The notes under the pieces were generated by a model. It saw only the letters and a list, made by a program, of their open reading frames with translations. It was not told the DNA's origin and did not search any database. DNA of 64,000 bases from Virgisporangium ochraceum (GTDB lineage Bacteria > Actinomycetota > Actinomycetes > Mycobacteriales > Micromonosporaceae): contig NZ_BOPH01000024.1 of assembly GCF_016863655.1 (NCBI RefSeq), positions 62,001 to 126,000 on the forward strand. Reading direction: 5' to 3'. Both the position numbers and the translations under genes were made by a program. This document shows positions 16,669 through 25,158 of this stretch, one piece after another. The first letter of the stretch is position 1; each line of letters opens with the position of its first letter.

Positions 16669-17480
16669 AGCAGGTCCGGCTCGGGAAGCGGGTCGGCGGA
16701 CTCGCGCTGCATCCGGTTCATGCCCCGCAGCCACCGGTCCGGACCGGCGGCGCGGTGGGCGTAGTACCCGGCCACCTCCGGGTGCGGCAGCACGAGGAAC
16801 CGGTCGTCGGTCATCGCCTCGAGCACCGAGTCGGCCACCCGCTCGGGGCTGATCGCCGTCCGGTCCAGGAAAGGCCTTGCCCCGGTGAGCATCGGCGTGC
16901 GGACCCCCTGCGGGCACAACGCCTGCACGACGATCCCGCGGTGCGCGTAGGTGACCCGCAGCCACTCGGCGAACGCGACCGCGCCGTGCTTCGTCACGGA
17001 GTACGCCGGCCCACCGAGCAGGGTCAGCAGCCCCGCCGCGGAGGCCGTGACGAGCAGCCGCCCCTTCCCCTCGGCCAGCCACCCCGGCAGCAACGCCCGC
17101 GCCGCGTAGACGTGCGCCATCACGTTGACCCGCCAGGCCTGTTCCCACCCGGCGTCGCCCGTGCCACGGGGCGGCGACACCCCGGCGTTGGCGCAGAACA
17201 GGTCGAGGCCGCCGAAGCGCTCGCGGGTCAGATCGACCAGGCGGCGCACCTCGCCCTCGTCGGTGACGTCTCCCGGCACCGCGACGGCACCGGGCAACCC
17301 CGGTGCCGCGGGAGCGCCGATGCCGGCGGCAACCGCTTTCCCCGCCGCCGCGTCGAGGTCGTTCACGACCACCCGGGCACCCTCGGCGGCGAACCGCCGC
17401 GCCAGGGCGGCACCGATCCCCGAGCCACCACCGGTGACGACGACCACCGAGCCGCGCACGGCCAGCCCCGGGCCGCTCAT
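16665..17480 (-). CDS. SDR family oxidoreductase
   Basis: A 271-residue short-chain dehydrogenase with the nucleotide motif TGGGSGIG, ANAG in LFCANAGVSPP, and the catalytic S-Y-K triad in VTASAAGLLTLLGGPAYSVTKHG. The C-terminal region with MLTGARPFLDRTAISPERVADSVLEAM resembles the subgroup found with acyl-CoA metabolism genes in mycobacteria. Start and stop overlap both neighbours by four bases, so it is a middle gene of the 18229-to-14460 operon. Substrate unknown. Confidence 0.9.
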   Translation of the reverse strand: MSGPGLAVRGSVVVVTGGGSGIGAALARRFAAEGARVVVNDLDAAAGKAVAAGIGAPAAPGLPGAVAVPGDVTDEGEVRRLVDLTRERFGGLDLFCANAGVSPPRGTGDAGWEQAWRVNVMAHVYAARALLPGWLAEGKGRLLVTASAAGLLTLLGGPAYSVTKHGAVAFAEWLRVTYAHRGIVVQALCPQGVRTPMLTGARPFLDRTAISPERVADSVLEAMTDDRFLVLPHPEVAGYYAHRAAGPDRWLRGMNRMQRESADPLPEPDLL

Positions 17481-18229
17481 GCGCGTCCCAGCAGAGCGCC
17501 GCCGTCGATGGCCAGGGTCTGTCCGGTCATCCAGGCCGCGTCGTCGGAGACCAGGAACGCCACCGCGCCCGCGACGTCCGACGGGATGCCCAGGCGCTTG
17601 AGCGGGTAGGTGGCGGCCACCGCCTCCTCGTCGTTCTCGTACAGGGCGGTCGCGAAGCGTGTCTTCACCACCGCCGGCGCGACCGCGTTGACGCGCACCG
17701 AAGGCGCCAGCTCCGCGGCGAGGTTGAGCGTGAGGTGGTTCAGCGCCGCCTTGGTGATGCCGTAGAACGCGATCCCGCCCGACGTGCGCAGCCCGGCCAC
17801 CGACGACACGTTCACGACCGCGCCGCCCCGCTCGACCAGACCGGTGCGGCACACCTCCTGCACCCAGGCCAGCGAGCTCAGGACGTTGACCTCGAAGATC
17901 TTGCGGGCGGCGGCCAGGTCGAGGTCGACCAGCGGCCCGTACACCGGGTTGATGCCGGTGTTGTTCACGAGGATGTCGACCGGCCCGAACTCCTCGGTGA
18001 CGCGCCGCACCGCCTCCGCCCGGTGCTCGGCGTCGTCGGCCTTCCCGGCCACCGCCACCGCGACCCCGGCACCGCCGAGCGAGGAGACGGCCTCCGACAG
18101 CGCCTCCGGCTTCCTGGCCGTGATGCACACGCGGGCGCCCTCGGCCACCAGCCGCGACGCGACCCCCAACCCGATCCCGCGGCTGGCACCGGTGACGATC
18201 GCCACCCGGCCGGCAAGACGTCCAGTCAC
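17477..18229 (-). CDS. SDR family oxidoreductase
   Basis: First gene of the operon, 250 residues. TGASRGIG, NNTG in ILVNNTGINPVYGPL (the usual NNAG with Ala to Thr), and S-Y-K in VSSVAGLRTSGGIAFYGITKAA are visible. It ends WMTGQTLAIDGG. The GTG at 18229 has GGGAG six bases upstream. It is divergent from the thiolase, sharing an 85-bp promoter region. Probably a 3-hydroxyacyl-CoA dehydrogenase or a related step of the same pathway. Confidence 0.9.
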   Translation of the reverse strand: MTGRLAGRVAIVTGASRGIGLGVASRLVAEGARVCITARKPEALSEAVSSLGGAGVAVAVAGKADDAEHRAEAVRRVTEEFGPVDILVNNTGINPVYGPLVDLDLAAARKIFEVNVLSSLAWVQEVCRTGLVERGGAVVNVSSVAGLRTSGGIAFYGITKAALNHLTLNLAAELAPSVRVNAVAPAVVKTRFATALYENDEEAVAATYPLKRLGIPSDVAGAVAFLVSDDAAWMTGQTLAIDGGALLGRA

Positions 18230-18314
18230 GCTCGCTCCCTATTTATGCATCCTAAGTGCAGATACTATGAAGCCCGCCCCAGGAAAGCAACGGCGAATGA
18301 AGGGAACCCCCACC
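18230..18314. promoter_or_regulatory. Divergent promoter region, SDR operon / thiolase
   Basis: A short AT-rich gap between divergent genes containing TGCA-TCCTAAG-TGCA (a spaced TGCA repeat) and GATACTAT, a possible -10 sequence for the thiolase. The nearby TetR regulator is a candidate to bind here, but no clear inverted repeat of TetR type was identified. Confidence 0.4.
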
Positions 18315-19532
18315 GTGCCCGAGGCCGTCATCGTCTCCACTGCCCGATCCCCCATCGGACGCGCCGGCAAAGGGTCCATGACCCAGCTGCGTCCCGACGA
18401 TCTCGCCACCACGATCGTGCGCGCCGCGCTCGACAAGGTGCCCCAGCTCGACCCCGCGACGATCGACGACCTGATGGTCGGCTGCGCCCAGCCGGCCGGC
18501 GAGCAGGGCTACAACCTCGCCCGCGTCATCGCGGTCAAGCTCGGCCTCGACACGCTGCCGGGCACGACCGTCAACCGGTACTGCTCGTCGTCGCTGCAGA
18601 CCACCCGCATGGCGTTCCACGCGATCCGGGCCGGCGAGGGCGACGTGTTCGTCTCCGCCGGCGTGGAATGCGTGTCCCGGTACGGCAAGGGACGCAGCGA
18701 CGGTCTGCCCGACACCCACAACCCCGACTTCGCCGAGGCCCTCGAGCGCACGGCCAAGCGGGCGGAAACCAACGAGCCCTGGCACGACCCCCGGCAGGAA
18801 AGCGCTGTCCCCGACATCTACATCGCCATGGGACAGACCGCCGAGAACCTCGCGTACGCCAAGAAGGTCAGCAGGCAGGTCCAGGACGAGTTCGGCGTCC
18901 GCTCCCAGAACCTCGCCGAGGAGGCCATCGCCAGCGGCTTCTGGGCCCGCGAGATCACCCCGGTCACTCTCCCCGACGGCACGGTCGTCGAGAAGGACGA
19001 CGGCCCGCGCAAGGGCGTCACGCTGGAGGCCGTCGCGAACCTCAAGCCGGTCTTCCGCCCCGACGGCACCGTCACCGCCGGCAACTGCTGCCCGCTCAAC
19101 GACGGTGCCGCCGCGGTCGTCATCATGTCCGACACGAGGGCACGCGACCTCGGCATCACGCCGCTGGCCCGCATCGTGTCGACCGGCGTGTCGGCGCTGT
19201 CGCCGGAGATCATGGGGCTCGGACCGGTGGAGGCCTCGCGGCAGGCGCTTTCCCGCGCGAGGATGACCATTGACGACGTCGACCTGGCCGAGATCAACGA
19301 GGCGTTCGCGGCACAGGTGGTGCCCAGCGCCGCCGACCTCGGCCTCGGGTGGGAGAAGCTGAACGTGAACGGGGGTGCGATCGCGGTGGGGCATCCGTTC
19401 GGCATGACCGGCGCCCGCATCACCACCACGCTGGTCAACTCGCTCAGTTGGCACGACAGGCAGATCGGCCTCGAGACGATGTGCGTCGGCGGCGGGCAGG
19501 GTATGGCAATGGTCATCGAAAGAATGAGCTGA
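18315..19532 (+). CDS. Acetyl-CoA acetyltransferase (thiolase, FadA-like)
   Basis: Cleaves 3-oxoacyl-CoA to acetyl-CoA in beta-oxidation, 405 residues. The nucleophile Cys is at about 90 in NRYCSSSLQTTRM. NEAFAAQVVPSAADLGL gives the NEAF motif, GHPFGMTGAR the GHP motif, and CVGGGQGMAMVIE the second active Cys. GTG at 18315 was chosen because AAGGGA precedes it at eight bases. In-frame ATGs at 18267 and 18297 are alternatives. A near-copy of the palindrome (18797-18810) codes ESAV. Confidence 0.93.
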   Translation: MPEAVIVSTARSPIGRAGKGSMTQLRPDDLATTIVRAALDKVPQLDPATIDDLMVGCAQPAGEQGYNLARVIAVKLGLDTLPGTTVNRYCSSSLQTTRMAFHAIRAGEGDVFVSAGVECVSRYGKGRSDGLPDTHNPDFAEALERTAKRAETNEPWHDPRQESAVPDIYIAMGQTAENLAYAKKVSRQVQDEFGVRSQNLAEEAIASGFWAREITPVTLPDGTVVEKDDGPRKGVTLEAVANLKPVFRPDGTVTAGNCCPLNDGAAAVVIMSDTRARDLGITPLARIVSTGVSALSPEIMGLGPVEASRQALSRARMTIDDVDLAEINEAFAAQVVPSAADLGLGWEKLNVNGGAIAVGHPFGMTGARITTTLVNSLSWHDRQIGLETMCVGGGQGMAMVIERMS

Positions 19533-19542
19533 AGGAGCACAC

Positions 19543-19998
19543 ATGCGGGTTTTCACCTCCCCCGAGGACCTCACGGCCGCCGTCGGCGAGCACCTCGGCT
19601 ACAGCGACTGGCACGTCATCGACCAGGAGCGGGTGAACAAGTTCGCCGACGCCACCGGCGACCACCAGTGGATCCACGTCGACACCGAGAAGGCCGCCGC
19701 CGGCCCGTTCAAGACGACGATCGCGCACGGCTTCCTGTCGCTGTCGTTGTTCCCGGCCCTCACCCCCGAGATCTACGTGATCGAAGGCGTCAGGATGGGC
19801 ATCAACTACGGCACCAACAAGGTGCGGTTCCCGTCGCCGCTGCCGGTCGGCAGCAAGGTCCGCGCCGGCGCCACGCTGTTGAGCGTCGAGCAGACGAAAG
19901 ACGGCGGCCACCAGATCACCAACGAGGTCACGCTGGAGCGGGAAGGCGGCGAGAAGCCGATCTGCGTCGCGCAGACCGTCGCGCGACTGTACTTCTAG
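19543..19998 (+). CDS. MaoC-family (R)-enoyl-CoA hydratase
   Basis: Hot-dog-fold hydratase of 151 residues. The hydratase-2 motif is visible as FADATGDHQWIHVD followed by GPFKTTIAHGFLSLSL, which carries the catalytic Asp and His. It starts ten bases after the thiolase stop with AAGGAG before the ATG. Together with the thiolase and SDRs it completes a beta-oxidation set. Confidence 0.93.
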   Translation: MRVFTSPEDLTAAVGEHLGYSDWHVIDQERVNKFADATGDHQWIHVDTEKAAAGPFKTTIAHGFLSLSLFPALTPEIYVIEGVRMGINYGTNKVRFPSPLPVGSKVRAGATLLSVEQTKDGGHQITNEVTLEREGGEKPICVAQTVARLYF

Positions 19999-20009
19999 GG
20001 AAAGCGAAC

Positions 20010-20040
20010 GCGGGCCGCCACGGAGGTCGTGGCGGCCCGC
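20010..20040 (+). terminator. Strong stem-loop after MaoC gene
   Basis: A perfect 13-bp stem, GCGGGCCGCCACG at 20010-20022 with its complement at 20028-20040, and a five-base loop. It lies 11 bases after the hydratase stop and 12 bases before the stop of the convergent Liv-type binding-protein gene, so it can end transcription in both directions. It lacks a T-run, as is usual in high-GC actinobacteria. Confidence 0.85.
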
Positions 20041-20052
20041 GGTCATGTCAGG

Positions 20053-21342
20053 TCAGGCCTGGGGGACGCCGTTGCCCGGCGGGGTCGTCGGCTTCTCGGT
20101 GTACTCCTTCACCGCGCCGTCGGCCTCGTCGGTCTCCAGCACCGGACCGAACGCCGCCTGCGCCCCGCCCGAGATCTTGCCCATCTGCATGCCGCCGATG
20201 CCCGAGTGGTCGGTCTTGGAGTACCGGTACGGGCCGGCCGCCGCGTTCTTGAAGCCACCGGACTGCACGGCCTCGATGAGCTTCTCGCGGGTCAGGTTCT
20301 TACCGGCCTTCTGCAGCACCTGCACCGTGAGGTAGCCGACGGTCATGCCGAACATGATGTTGTTGTCGAACGGCGCGTTCGCGTTGTGCTCGGCGTTGAC
20401 CTTCTTGTACAGCTGCACCCACGGGTTCGAGTCGTCGGTCGAGACCGGCAGGTAGCCGACGCTGAGCAGACCCTCGAGCAGGCCCTTGTTCTGGCCCAGC
20501 AGGCCGGAGAGCGTCAGGTTGTCTGCGCCGACGCTGGAGACCACCCACTGCGGCTTGAACGCGAGCTGCGCGGCCGTGCCCAGCGCCCGGGCGGTGAAGC
20601 CGGGAATGGTGCCGGAGATGACGACCTGGCAGCCGGCGGTCTTGAACGCCTGGATCTGCGGGGTGATGTTGGCGTTGGTGGCGACGTACTTCTGCTTCTC
20701 CTTGACGCCGCTCGCGCCCAGGATCTTCTCGACGCCGGCGAGGCTGTCGCGGCCGAAGTCGTCGTCCTGGCCGAAGTGGCAGACGGTCTGGCCCGCGAAG
20801 TTCTTCTTCACGTAGTCCGCCATGATCTTGCCTTCGACCGTGTAGTCGGGCTGGAAGCCGAACGTGCCCGGGTACTTGTCGGGCTGGTCCCAGCTGCGGC
20901 TGCCGGACGCGACGAACAGGTCGGGCACCTTCTGCTGGTTCAGGAAGTCGAGCACGCCGGTGTGGGTGGGTGTGCCCAGACCGTTGAGGATCGCGAAGAC
21001 CTTGTCCTCCAGCACCAGCTTGCGCACCAGGTTCTGGGTGTTCGCCGGGTTGTACGCGTCGTCCTCGATCTGGTACTTGATCTGACGGCCGTGCACGCCA
21101 CCGTTCTTGTTGACGTAGTCGAAGTACGCCTTGGTGGCGGGCGCGATCTTCGAGTAGCCGGCCGCGGCCGGGCCGGTGAGCGGCATATGGGTGCCGAAGA
21201 GAATCTCGGTGGCGGTCACGCCGGGAACGTTCTCGGTGGTGCCGCCGTCACTGCTCGGCGCTTCGTCGGAGCACGCGGCGACCGCCGCGGCGAGCGTGAG
21301 CGCGGCGGCGATCGCGATGCCGCGCCGTGCGATGCGATGCAT
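20053..21342 (-). CDS. Branched-chain amino acid-type binding lipoprotein (LivK-like)
   Basis: A 429-residue type I periplasmic-binding-fold protein. The signal peptide ends in AVAAC (Cys24). The mature part contains ILFGTHMPLTGPAAAGYSKIAPATKAYFDYVNKNGGVHGRQIKYQIEDDAYNP, the family core. It is the last gene of a transporter operon read from 24992 down, after both ATPases and permeases. Members of this family import amino acids, amides, urea or aromatic acids. Proximity to acyl-CoA genes hints at a carboxylate growth substrate. Confidence 0.92.
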   Translation of the reverse strand: MHRIARRGIAIAAALTLAAAVAACSDEAPSSDGGTTENVPGVTATEILFGTHMPLTGPAAAGYSKIAPATKAYFDYVNKNGGVHGRQIKYQIEDDAYNPANTQNLVRKLVLEDKVFAILNGLGTPTHTGVLDFLNQQKVPDLFVASGSRSWDQPDKYPGTFGFQPDYTVEGKIMADYVKKNFAGQTVCHFGQDDDFGRDSLAGVEKILGASGVKEKQKYVATNANITPQIQAFKTAGCQVVISGTIPGFTARALGTAAQLAFKPQWVVSSVGADNLTLSGLLGQNKGLLEGLLSVGYLPVSTDDSNPWVQLYKKVNAEHNANAPFDNNIMFGMTVGYLTVQVLQKAGKNLTREKLIEAVQSGGFKNAAAGPYRYSKTDHSGIGGMQMGKISGGAQAAFGPVLETDEADGAVKEYTEKPTTPPGNGVPQA

Positions 21343-21411
21343 GGCTCTCCTGTTCGGGTGGGTTCGGTGATGGTGGTGGGATCCTGCGATGGGTTCGTCG
21401 GCAGAGGGTGG

Positions 21412-22560
21412 TCAGGTGCGGCGCGCGTGCAGGCGCCGGCGGATGGCGAAGCCGGCCTTGCGGAACGCGCCCTGGATGCCGCCCGGCGCCAGCAGCATCA
21501 CGATGATGAGCGTGAGGCCGAAGATCGCCAGCGGCAGGTTGCCTTCGAGCTTGTTGGCCATGCCCGGGCTCATCTCGAAGCTCCGGGCCAGTTCGGTGGT
21601 GGCGTACGGGAGGACCACGAGCAGCAGCGCGCCCCAGGCGGCGCCGAACAGGCTGCCCAGGCCGCCGAGCACGATCGCGAGCAGCAGGTTGAGCGAGAGG
21701 GTGAGCCCGAAGACACTGGGCGACACGCTCGAGGAGATGACGGCGAGCACTCCCCCGCCGAGACCGGCGCACGCAGCGCTCACCACGAACGCCAGCACCT
21801 GGGTGCGGGCGACGTGGATGCCGCACAACCGCGCGGCCACCTCGTCGTCGCGGACGGCCTTGAACGAACGGCCGAACCGGCTGCGCACCAGGTTCGCGAT
21901 GAGCAGCACCGCCACCATCGCGCAGATGATCGCGATCCAGGCCAGCCACCGCTCCGGCGGGAAGTACGGGCCGAGACCGGCCGGCGCGGGTGCGATGTAG
22001 ACGGACAGGCCCTGGTCGGCGTTGAAGACGCTGGCGAACCGGGTGGTGAACGCCGGCACGACGAGCGCCACGGCGAGCGTCACACCGGCGAGGTACGGCC
22101 CGCGCAGCCGCGCCGCGCACATGCCGATGACGACGCCGGCGATCGACGCGACGAGCACGCCGAGCGGCAGCGACACCAGCAGCGTCCAGTTACCGAGGAT
22201 GTTGCGGTCGCTGAACTCGTTCTGCATCAACGCGACCGTGTACGCGCCGCACGCCATGAACGCGCCGTGCCCCAGCGACAGCTGGCCGTTCATGCCGGTG
22301 AGCATCGTGAGGCCGACGGTGACGCACAGGTACGCGGCCACGGTGGCCAGCTGGTAGTTGCGGAACGGCTCGATGCCGTAGCTGATGAAGTAGACCGCCA
22401 CGGCGCCGACGGCCACCCAGATCAGGTGCCGCAGCAGCGTCGAGCCGCCGCGGCCGGGCAGCGCCGGCGCGAGCCCGGCGGTGACGAACCGCTGCAACGG
22501 TGACCGTTGCGGCGTCACGGGAACAGGTGACTGCGGTGCCGCCTTCTCGGTGGTCGTCAT
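21412..22560 (-). CDS. ABC transporter permease, LivM-like
   Basis: A 382-residue permease with eight to ten hydrophobic segments. GLTMLTGMNGQLSLGHGAFMACGAYTVA is the LivM signature, and GRSFKAVRDDEVAARLCGIHVARTQVLAFVVSA is the conserved cytoplasmic loop that contacts the ATPase. Its ATG overlaps the LivH-like stop by four bases. A cytoplasmic N-terminal extension of about 45 residues precedes the first helix. Confidence 0.92.
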   Translation of the reverse strand: MTTTEKAAPQSPVPVTPQRSPLQRFVTAGLAPALPGRGGSTLLRHLIWVAVGAVAVYFISYGIEPFRNYQLATVAAYLCVTVGLTMLTGMNGQLSLGHGAFMACGAYTVALMQNEFSDRNILGNWTLLVSLPLGVLVASIAGVVIGMCAARLRGPYLAGVTLAVALVVPAFTTRFASVFNADQGLSVYIAPAPAGLGPYFPPERWLAWIAIICAMVAVLLIANLVRSRFGRSFKAVRDDEVAARLCGIHVARTQVLAFVVSAACAGLGGGVLAVISSSVSPSVFGLTLSLNLLLAIVLGGLGSLFGAAWGALLLVVLPYATTELARSFEMSPGMANKLEGNLPLAIFGLTLIIVMLLAPGGIQGAFRKAGFAIRRRLHARRT

Positions 22561-23435
22561 ACCGTCCTCGCTCGCACGCTGGAGAAGATTCCGCCGGGAC
22601 GCAGCAGCAGCACGGCCAACAGCACCACGAGCACCGCGATCGGGGTGACGGCCGCGCCGAGGTACCCGCTGACGTAGGAGAGGATCAGGCCGACGATGAT
22701 GCCGCCGACCACGGCGCCGACCGGGCTGTCGAGCCCGCCGACGACCGCCGCCGTGAACGCCGACGCGAACACCAGGTCCATCGCGTGCGGGTGCAGGCCC
22801 AGCTCGGTCGGCAGGATGAGGATGCCGGCGAGCGTTCCCACCAGTGACGCCAGCGCCCAGCCGAGCGTCAGCATCCGCCCGACGCGCACACCGAGCAGCC
22901 GCGAGACCTCCGGCGCGAACGCGGCGGCGCGCATCCGCAACCCGATCGGCGTGCGGGTGAACAGCAGCGCCAGCAGCACCACGATCGTGGCCACCGACCC
23001 GTAGATGAACAGGTCGTACTGGGTCATCAGCGGGATCCCGCCGACCTCGATGGCATTGGTGTCGAACGGATGGTTGGCCGCCCGGTACTCGCCGCCCCAG
23101 ATCATGCCGACGATCGCGGTGAGCAGCAGCACCAGCCCGAGCGCGACGATGACGTCGTTCAACGGGTTGGCGTGCCCCACGAACCGCATCAGCCCGCGCT
23201 CGACGACCGCGCCGAGCAGCAGCCCGCCGACGAGGCCGACCAGCAGGGCCAGCAGGTAGTTGCCGGTGCTGTTGTAGGTCATGTAGGCGGCGTACGCGGT
23301 GACCACGGCCATCGCGCCCTGCGCGAAGTTCACGACGCGGGCGGCGCGCCAGATGAGCACCAGCGCCAGCGCGAACGCGGCGTAGATCGCACCCCGCGAC
23401 ACGCCGTCGAAGGTGAGGAAGATGAAGCGTTCCAA
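22557..23435 (-). CDS. ABC transporter permease, LivH-like
   Basis: A 292-residue permease with GAIYAAFALALVLIWRAARVVNFAQGAMAVVTAY (the NFAQG motif of LivH), and FAPEVSRLLGVRVGRMLTLGWALASLVG as cytoplasmic loop. The TTG start at 23435 is preferred. It lies just after the LivF-like stop with AAGGG nine bases upstream and gives the usual family length. The longer frame to 23489 would run into the LivF gene. Confidence 0.88.
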   Translation of the reverse strand: MERFIFLTFDGVSRGAIYAAFALALVLIWRAARVVNFAQGAMAVVTAYAAYMTYNSTGNYLLALLVGLVGGLLLGAVVERGLMRFVGHANPLNDVIVALGLVLLLTAIVGMIWGGEYRAANHPFDTNAIEVGGIPLMTQYDLFIYGSVATIVVLLALLFTRTPIGLRMRAAAFAPEVSRLLGVRVGRMLTLGWALASLVGTLAGILILPTELGLHPHAMDLVFASAFTAAVVGGLDSPVGAVVGGIIVGLILSYVSGYLGAAVTPIAVLVVLLAVLLLRPGGIFSSVRARTV

Positions 23436-23448
23436 CGGCCGATCCCTT

Positions 23449-24162
23449 CTAGAAACCGAGGTACGCGTGGCGCAGGGACTCGTCGTCACGCAGCCGGTCG
23501 GCGTCGGTGGTCATCACGACACGGCCGAGCGACATCACCACGCCCTGGTCGGCGATGGACAACGCGCTACGGACGTTCTGCTCCACGAGCAGAACCGTGA
23601 GCCCGGTGCTGTCGCGCAGCGACCGCAGCAGGGCCATGATCTGGGCCGTCACCTTCGGCGCGAGGCCGAGTGACGGTTCGTCGAGCAACAGCAGTCGGGG
23701 ACGCGCGATGAGCGCCCGCCCCACGGCGAGCATCTGCCGCTCGCCGCCGGAGAGCTGGTGTCCGAGGCTGCGGCGCCGACGGGCCAACGGTTCGAACAGC
23801 TCGTACACCTCGTCGGTGGCCTTCTTCGCGTCGGCCCGGTCCTTGCGCCACAGGCCTCCCAGGCGCAGGTTCTCCTCGACGGTGAGCTCGGCGACCACGC
23901 CGCGCCCCTCGGGCACGTGCGCGATGCCGCGCTGCACGTAGTCCTCGACCTTGCAGCCGCGCAGATCGGTGCCGTTGAACGCGACCCGGCCACCGGTCGG
24001 CTTCACCAGCCCGGTGAGCGTGCGCAGCAGGGTGGTCTTTCCGGCCCCGTTCGCACCGAGCACCGCGGTGATCGTCCCTTGCGGAACCTCGAGGTTCACC
24101 TCGCGCAGCACCGGCACGGCGCCGTACCCGGAGCTGAGATCCTTCACCTCCAGCAGTGTCAT
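23449..24162 (-). CDS. ABC transporter ATP-binding protein, LivF-like
   Basis: A 237-residue ATPase with Walker A GANGAGKTT at about residues 36-44, IAHVPEGRGVVAELTVEENL (the LivF-specific VPEGR segment), signature LSGGERQMLAVGRALI and Walker B LLLLDEPSLGLAP. It overlaps the LivG-like stop by four bases. Confidence 0.93.
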   Translation of the reverse strand: MTLLEVKDLSSGYGAVPVLREVNLEVPQGTITAVLGANGAGKTTLLRTLTGLVKPTGGRVAFNGTDLRGCKVEDYVQRGIAHVPEGRGVVAELTVEENLRLGGLWRKDRADAKKATDEVYELFEPLARRRRSLGHQLSGGERQMLAVGRALIARPRLLLLDEPSLGLAPKVTAQIMALLRSLRDSTGLTVLLVEQNVRSALSIADQGVVMSLGRVVMTTDADRLRDDESLRHAYLGF

Positions 24163-24992
24163 GAGGAGACCTCCGCACCCAGGTACGCCTCGGTGACCGC
24201 GGGGTTCTCGCGGATCTCGTCCGGCGTACCCGACGCGATGACCCGGCCGAAGTCGAGCACCACGATCGCGGTGCAGACCTTCATGACGAGGTCCATGTGG
24301 TGCTCCACGAGCATCACCGAGCAGGCGTTCTCCCGTGCGGGCAGACCCACGACGAGCGCCGCGAGCTCGTCGATGTCCTCGGCGGACAGTCCGCCGGCCG
24401 GCTCGTCGAGCAGCAGCAGCCGCGGCCGCGCGACGAGTGCCCGGGCCAGTGCGACGCGCTTGCGGACCGCGTACGGCAACGTCTCCGGGTACGCACCGGC
24501 CTGGTCGGCCACGCCCATTTCGCCGAGCAGCTCCAGCGCCTCGGTGCGCAGCCGGCGCTCCTCGCGGTCACTGCGCGGCAGGCCGAACAGCGACGAGACG
24601 AAGCCCGCCTTCGACGTGTGTGTCGCGCCGGCCATCACGTTCTCCAGCACCGACAGGCCGCGGAACAACCCGACACCCTGCAGGGTGCGCACGATGCCGC
24701 GGCGGGCGAGCTGGTGCGGCCGCGGCCGGAACGGCGCGCCCTCGAACGTCATGGTGCCGGCGCTGGGGTCGACGAACCCGCACACGACGTTGAACAACGT
24801 GGTCTTTCCGGCGCCGTTCGGCCCGATGACCCCGACGACGCTGCCCGCGGGAACGGCGAGCGAGACGTCTTCGAGGGCAACGAGGCCACCGAAGTTCACG
24901 CCGATGCCGCGCAGCTCGAGGCTCGCACCGGTATTGCGGATACCGGTACCAGCGGTACCGGTATCCGGGGAGTCAGGGGAAGGCGGGCTCAT
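24159..24992 (-). CDS. ABC transporter ATP-binding protein, LivG-like
   Basis: First gene of the Liv-type operon, 277 residues. A low-complexity N-terminus rich in Thr, Gly and Ser precedes LELRGIGVNFGGLVALEDVSLAVP. Walker A is GPNGAGKTT, the LivG-specific region is GIVRTLQGVGLFRGLSVLENVM, signature LPYAVRKRVALARALV (a variant without SGG, common in LivG), and Walker B LLLLDEPAGGLSAED. The ATG at 24992 follows GAGG. A GTG two codons earlier is an alternative. Confidence 0.92.
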   Translation of the reverse strand: MSPPSPDSPDTGTAGTGIRNTGASLELRGIGVNFGGLVALEDVSLAVPAGSVVGVIGPNGAGKTTLFNVVCGFVDPSAGTMTFEGAPFRPRPHQLARRGIVRTLQGVGLFRGLSVLENVMAGATHTSKAGFVSSLFGLPRSDREERRLRTEALELLGEMGVADQAGAYPETLPYAVRKRVALARALVARPRLLLLDEPAGGLSAEDIDELAALVVGLPARENACSVMLVEHHMDLVMKVCTAIVVLDFGRVIASGTPDEIRENPAVTEAYLGAEVSS

Positions 24993-25053
24993 CGTCACCT
25001 CTGAGGGGTGGGTGTGGAACGAGGTCCGAGCCGAGCTAAGTAATTACACCGGG

Positions 25054-25081
25054 AGTGTACATTCTTGGACCGCCAGGTCAA
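25054..25081 (-). promoter_or_regulatory. Sigma-70-type promoter of the Liv-type operon
   Basis: On the minus strand TTGACC (25076-25081) and TACACT (25054-25059) are separated by 16 bp, close to the housekeeping consensus. The start codon at 24992 lies about 60 bp further on. A palindrome GTAATTAC (25040-25047) just after the -10 box could be an operator. Confidence 0.7.
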
Positions 25082-25158
25082 CGCTCTTGTTGCGAGGCTG
25101 TGACCAGGGAGTTTCAGGGGTGTTCACGTTACCCCCAGACGGGATGAAAAGGGCTCCG

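Noticed and set aside
18315..19532. Longer thiolase start far upstream (about 17784)
   Set aside because: The extension would cover the divergent SDR gene and its promoter and has no thiolase homology. GTG 18315 has a good ribosome site.
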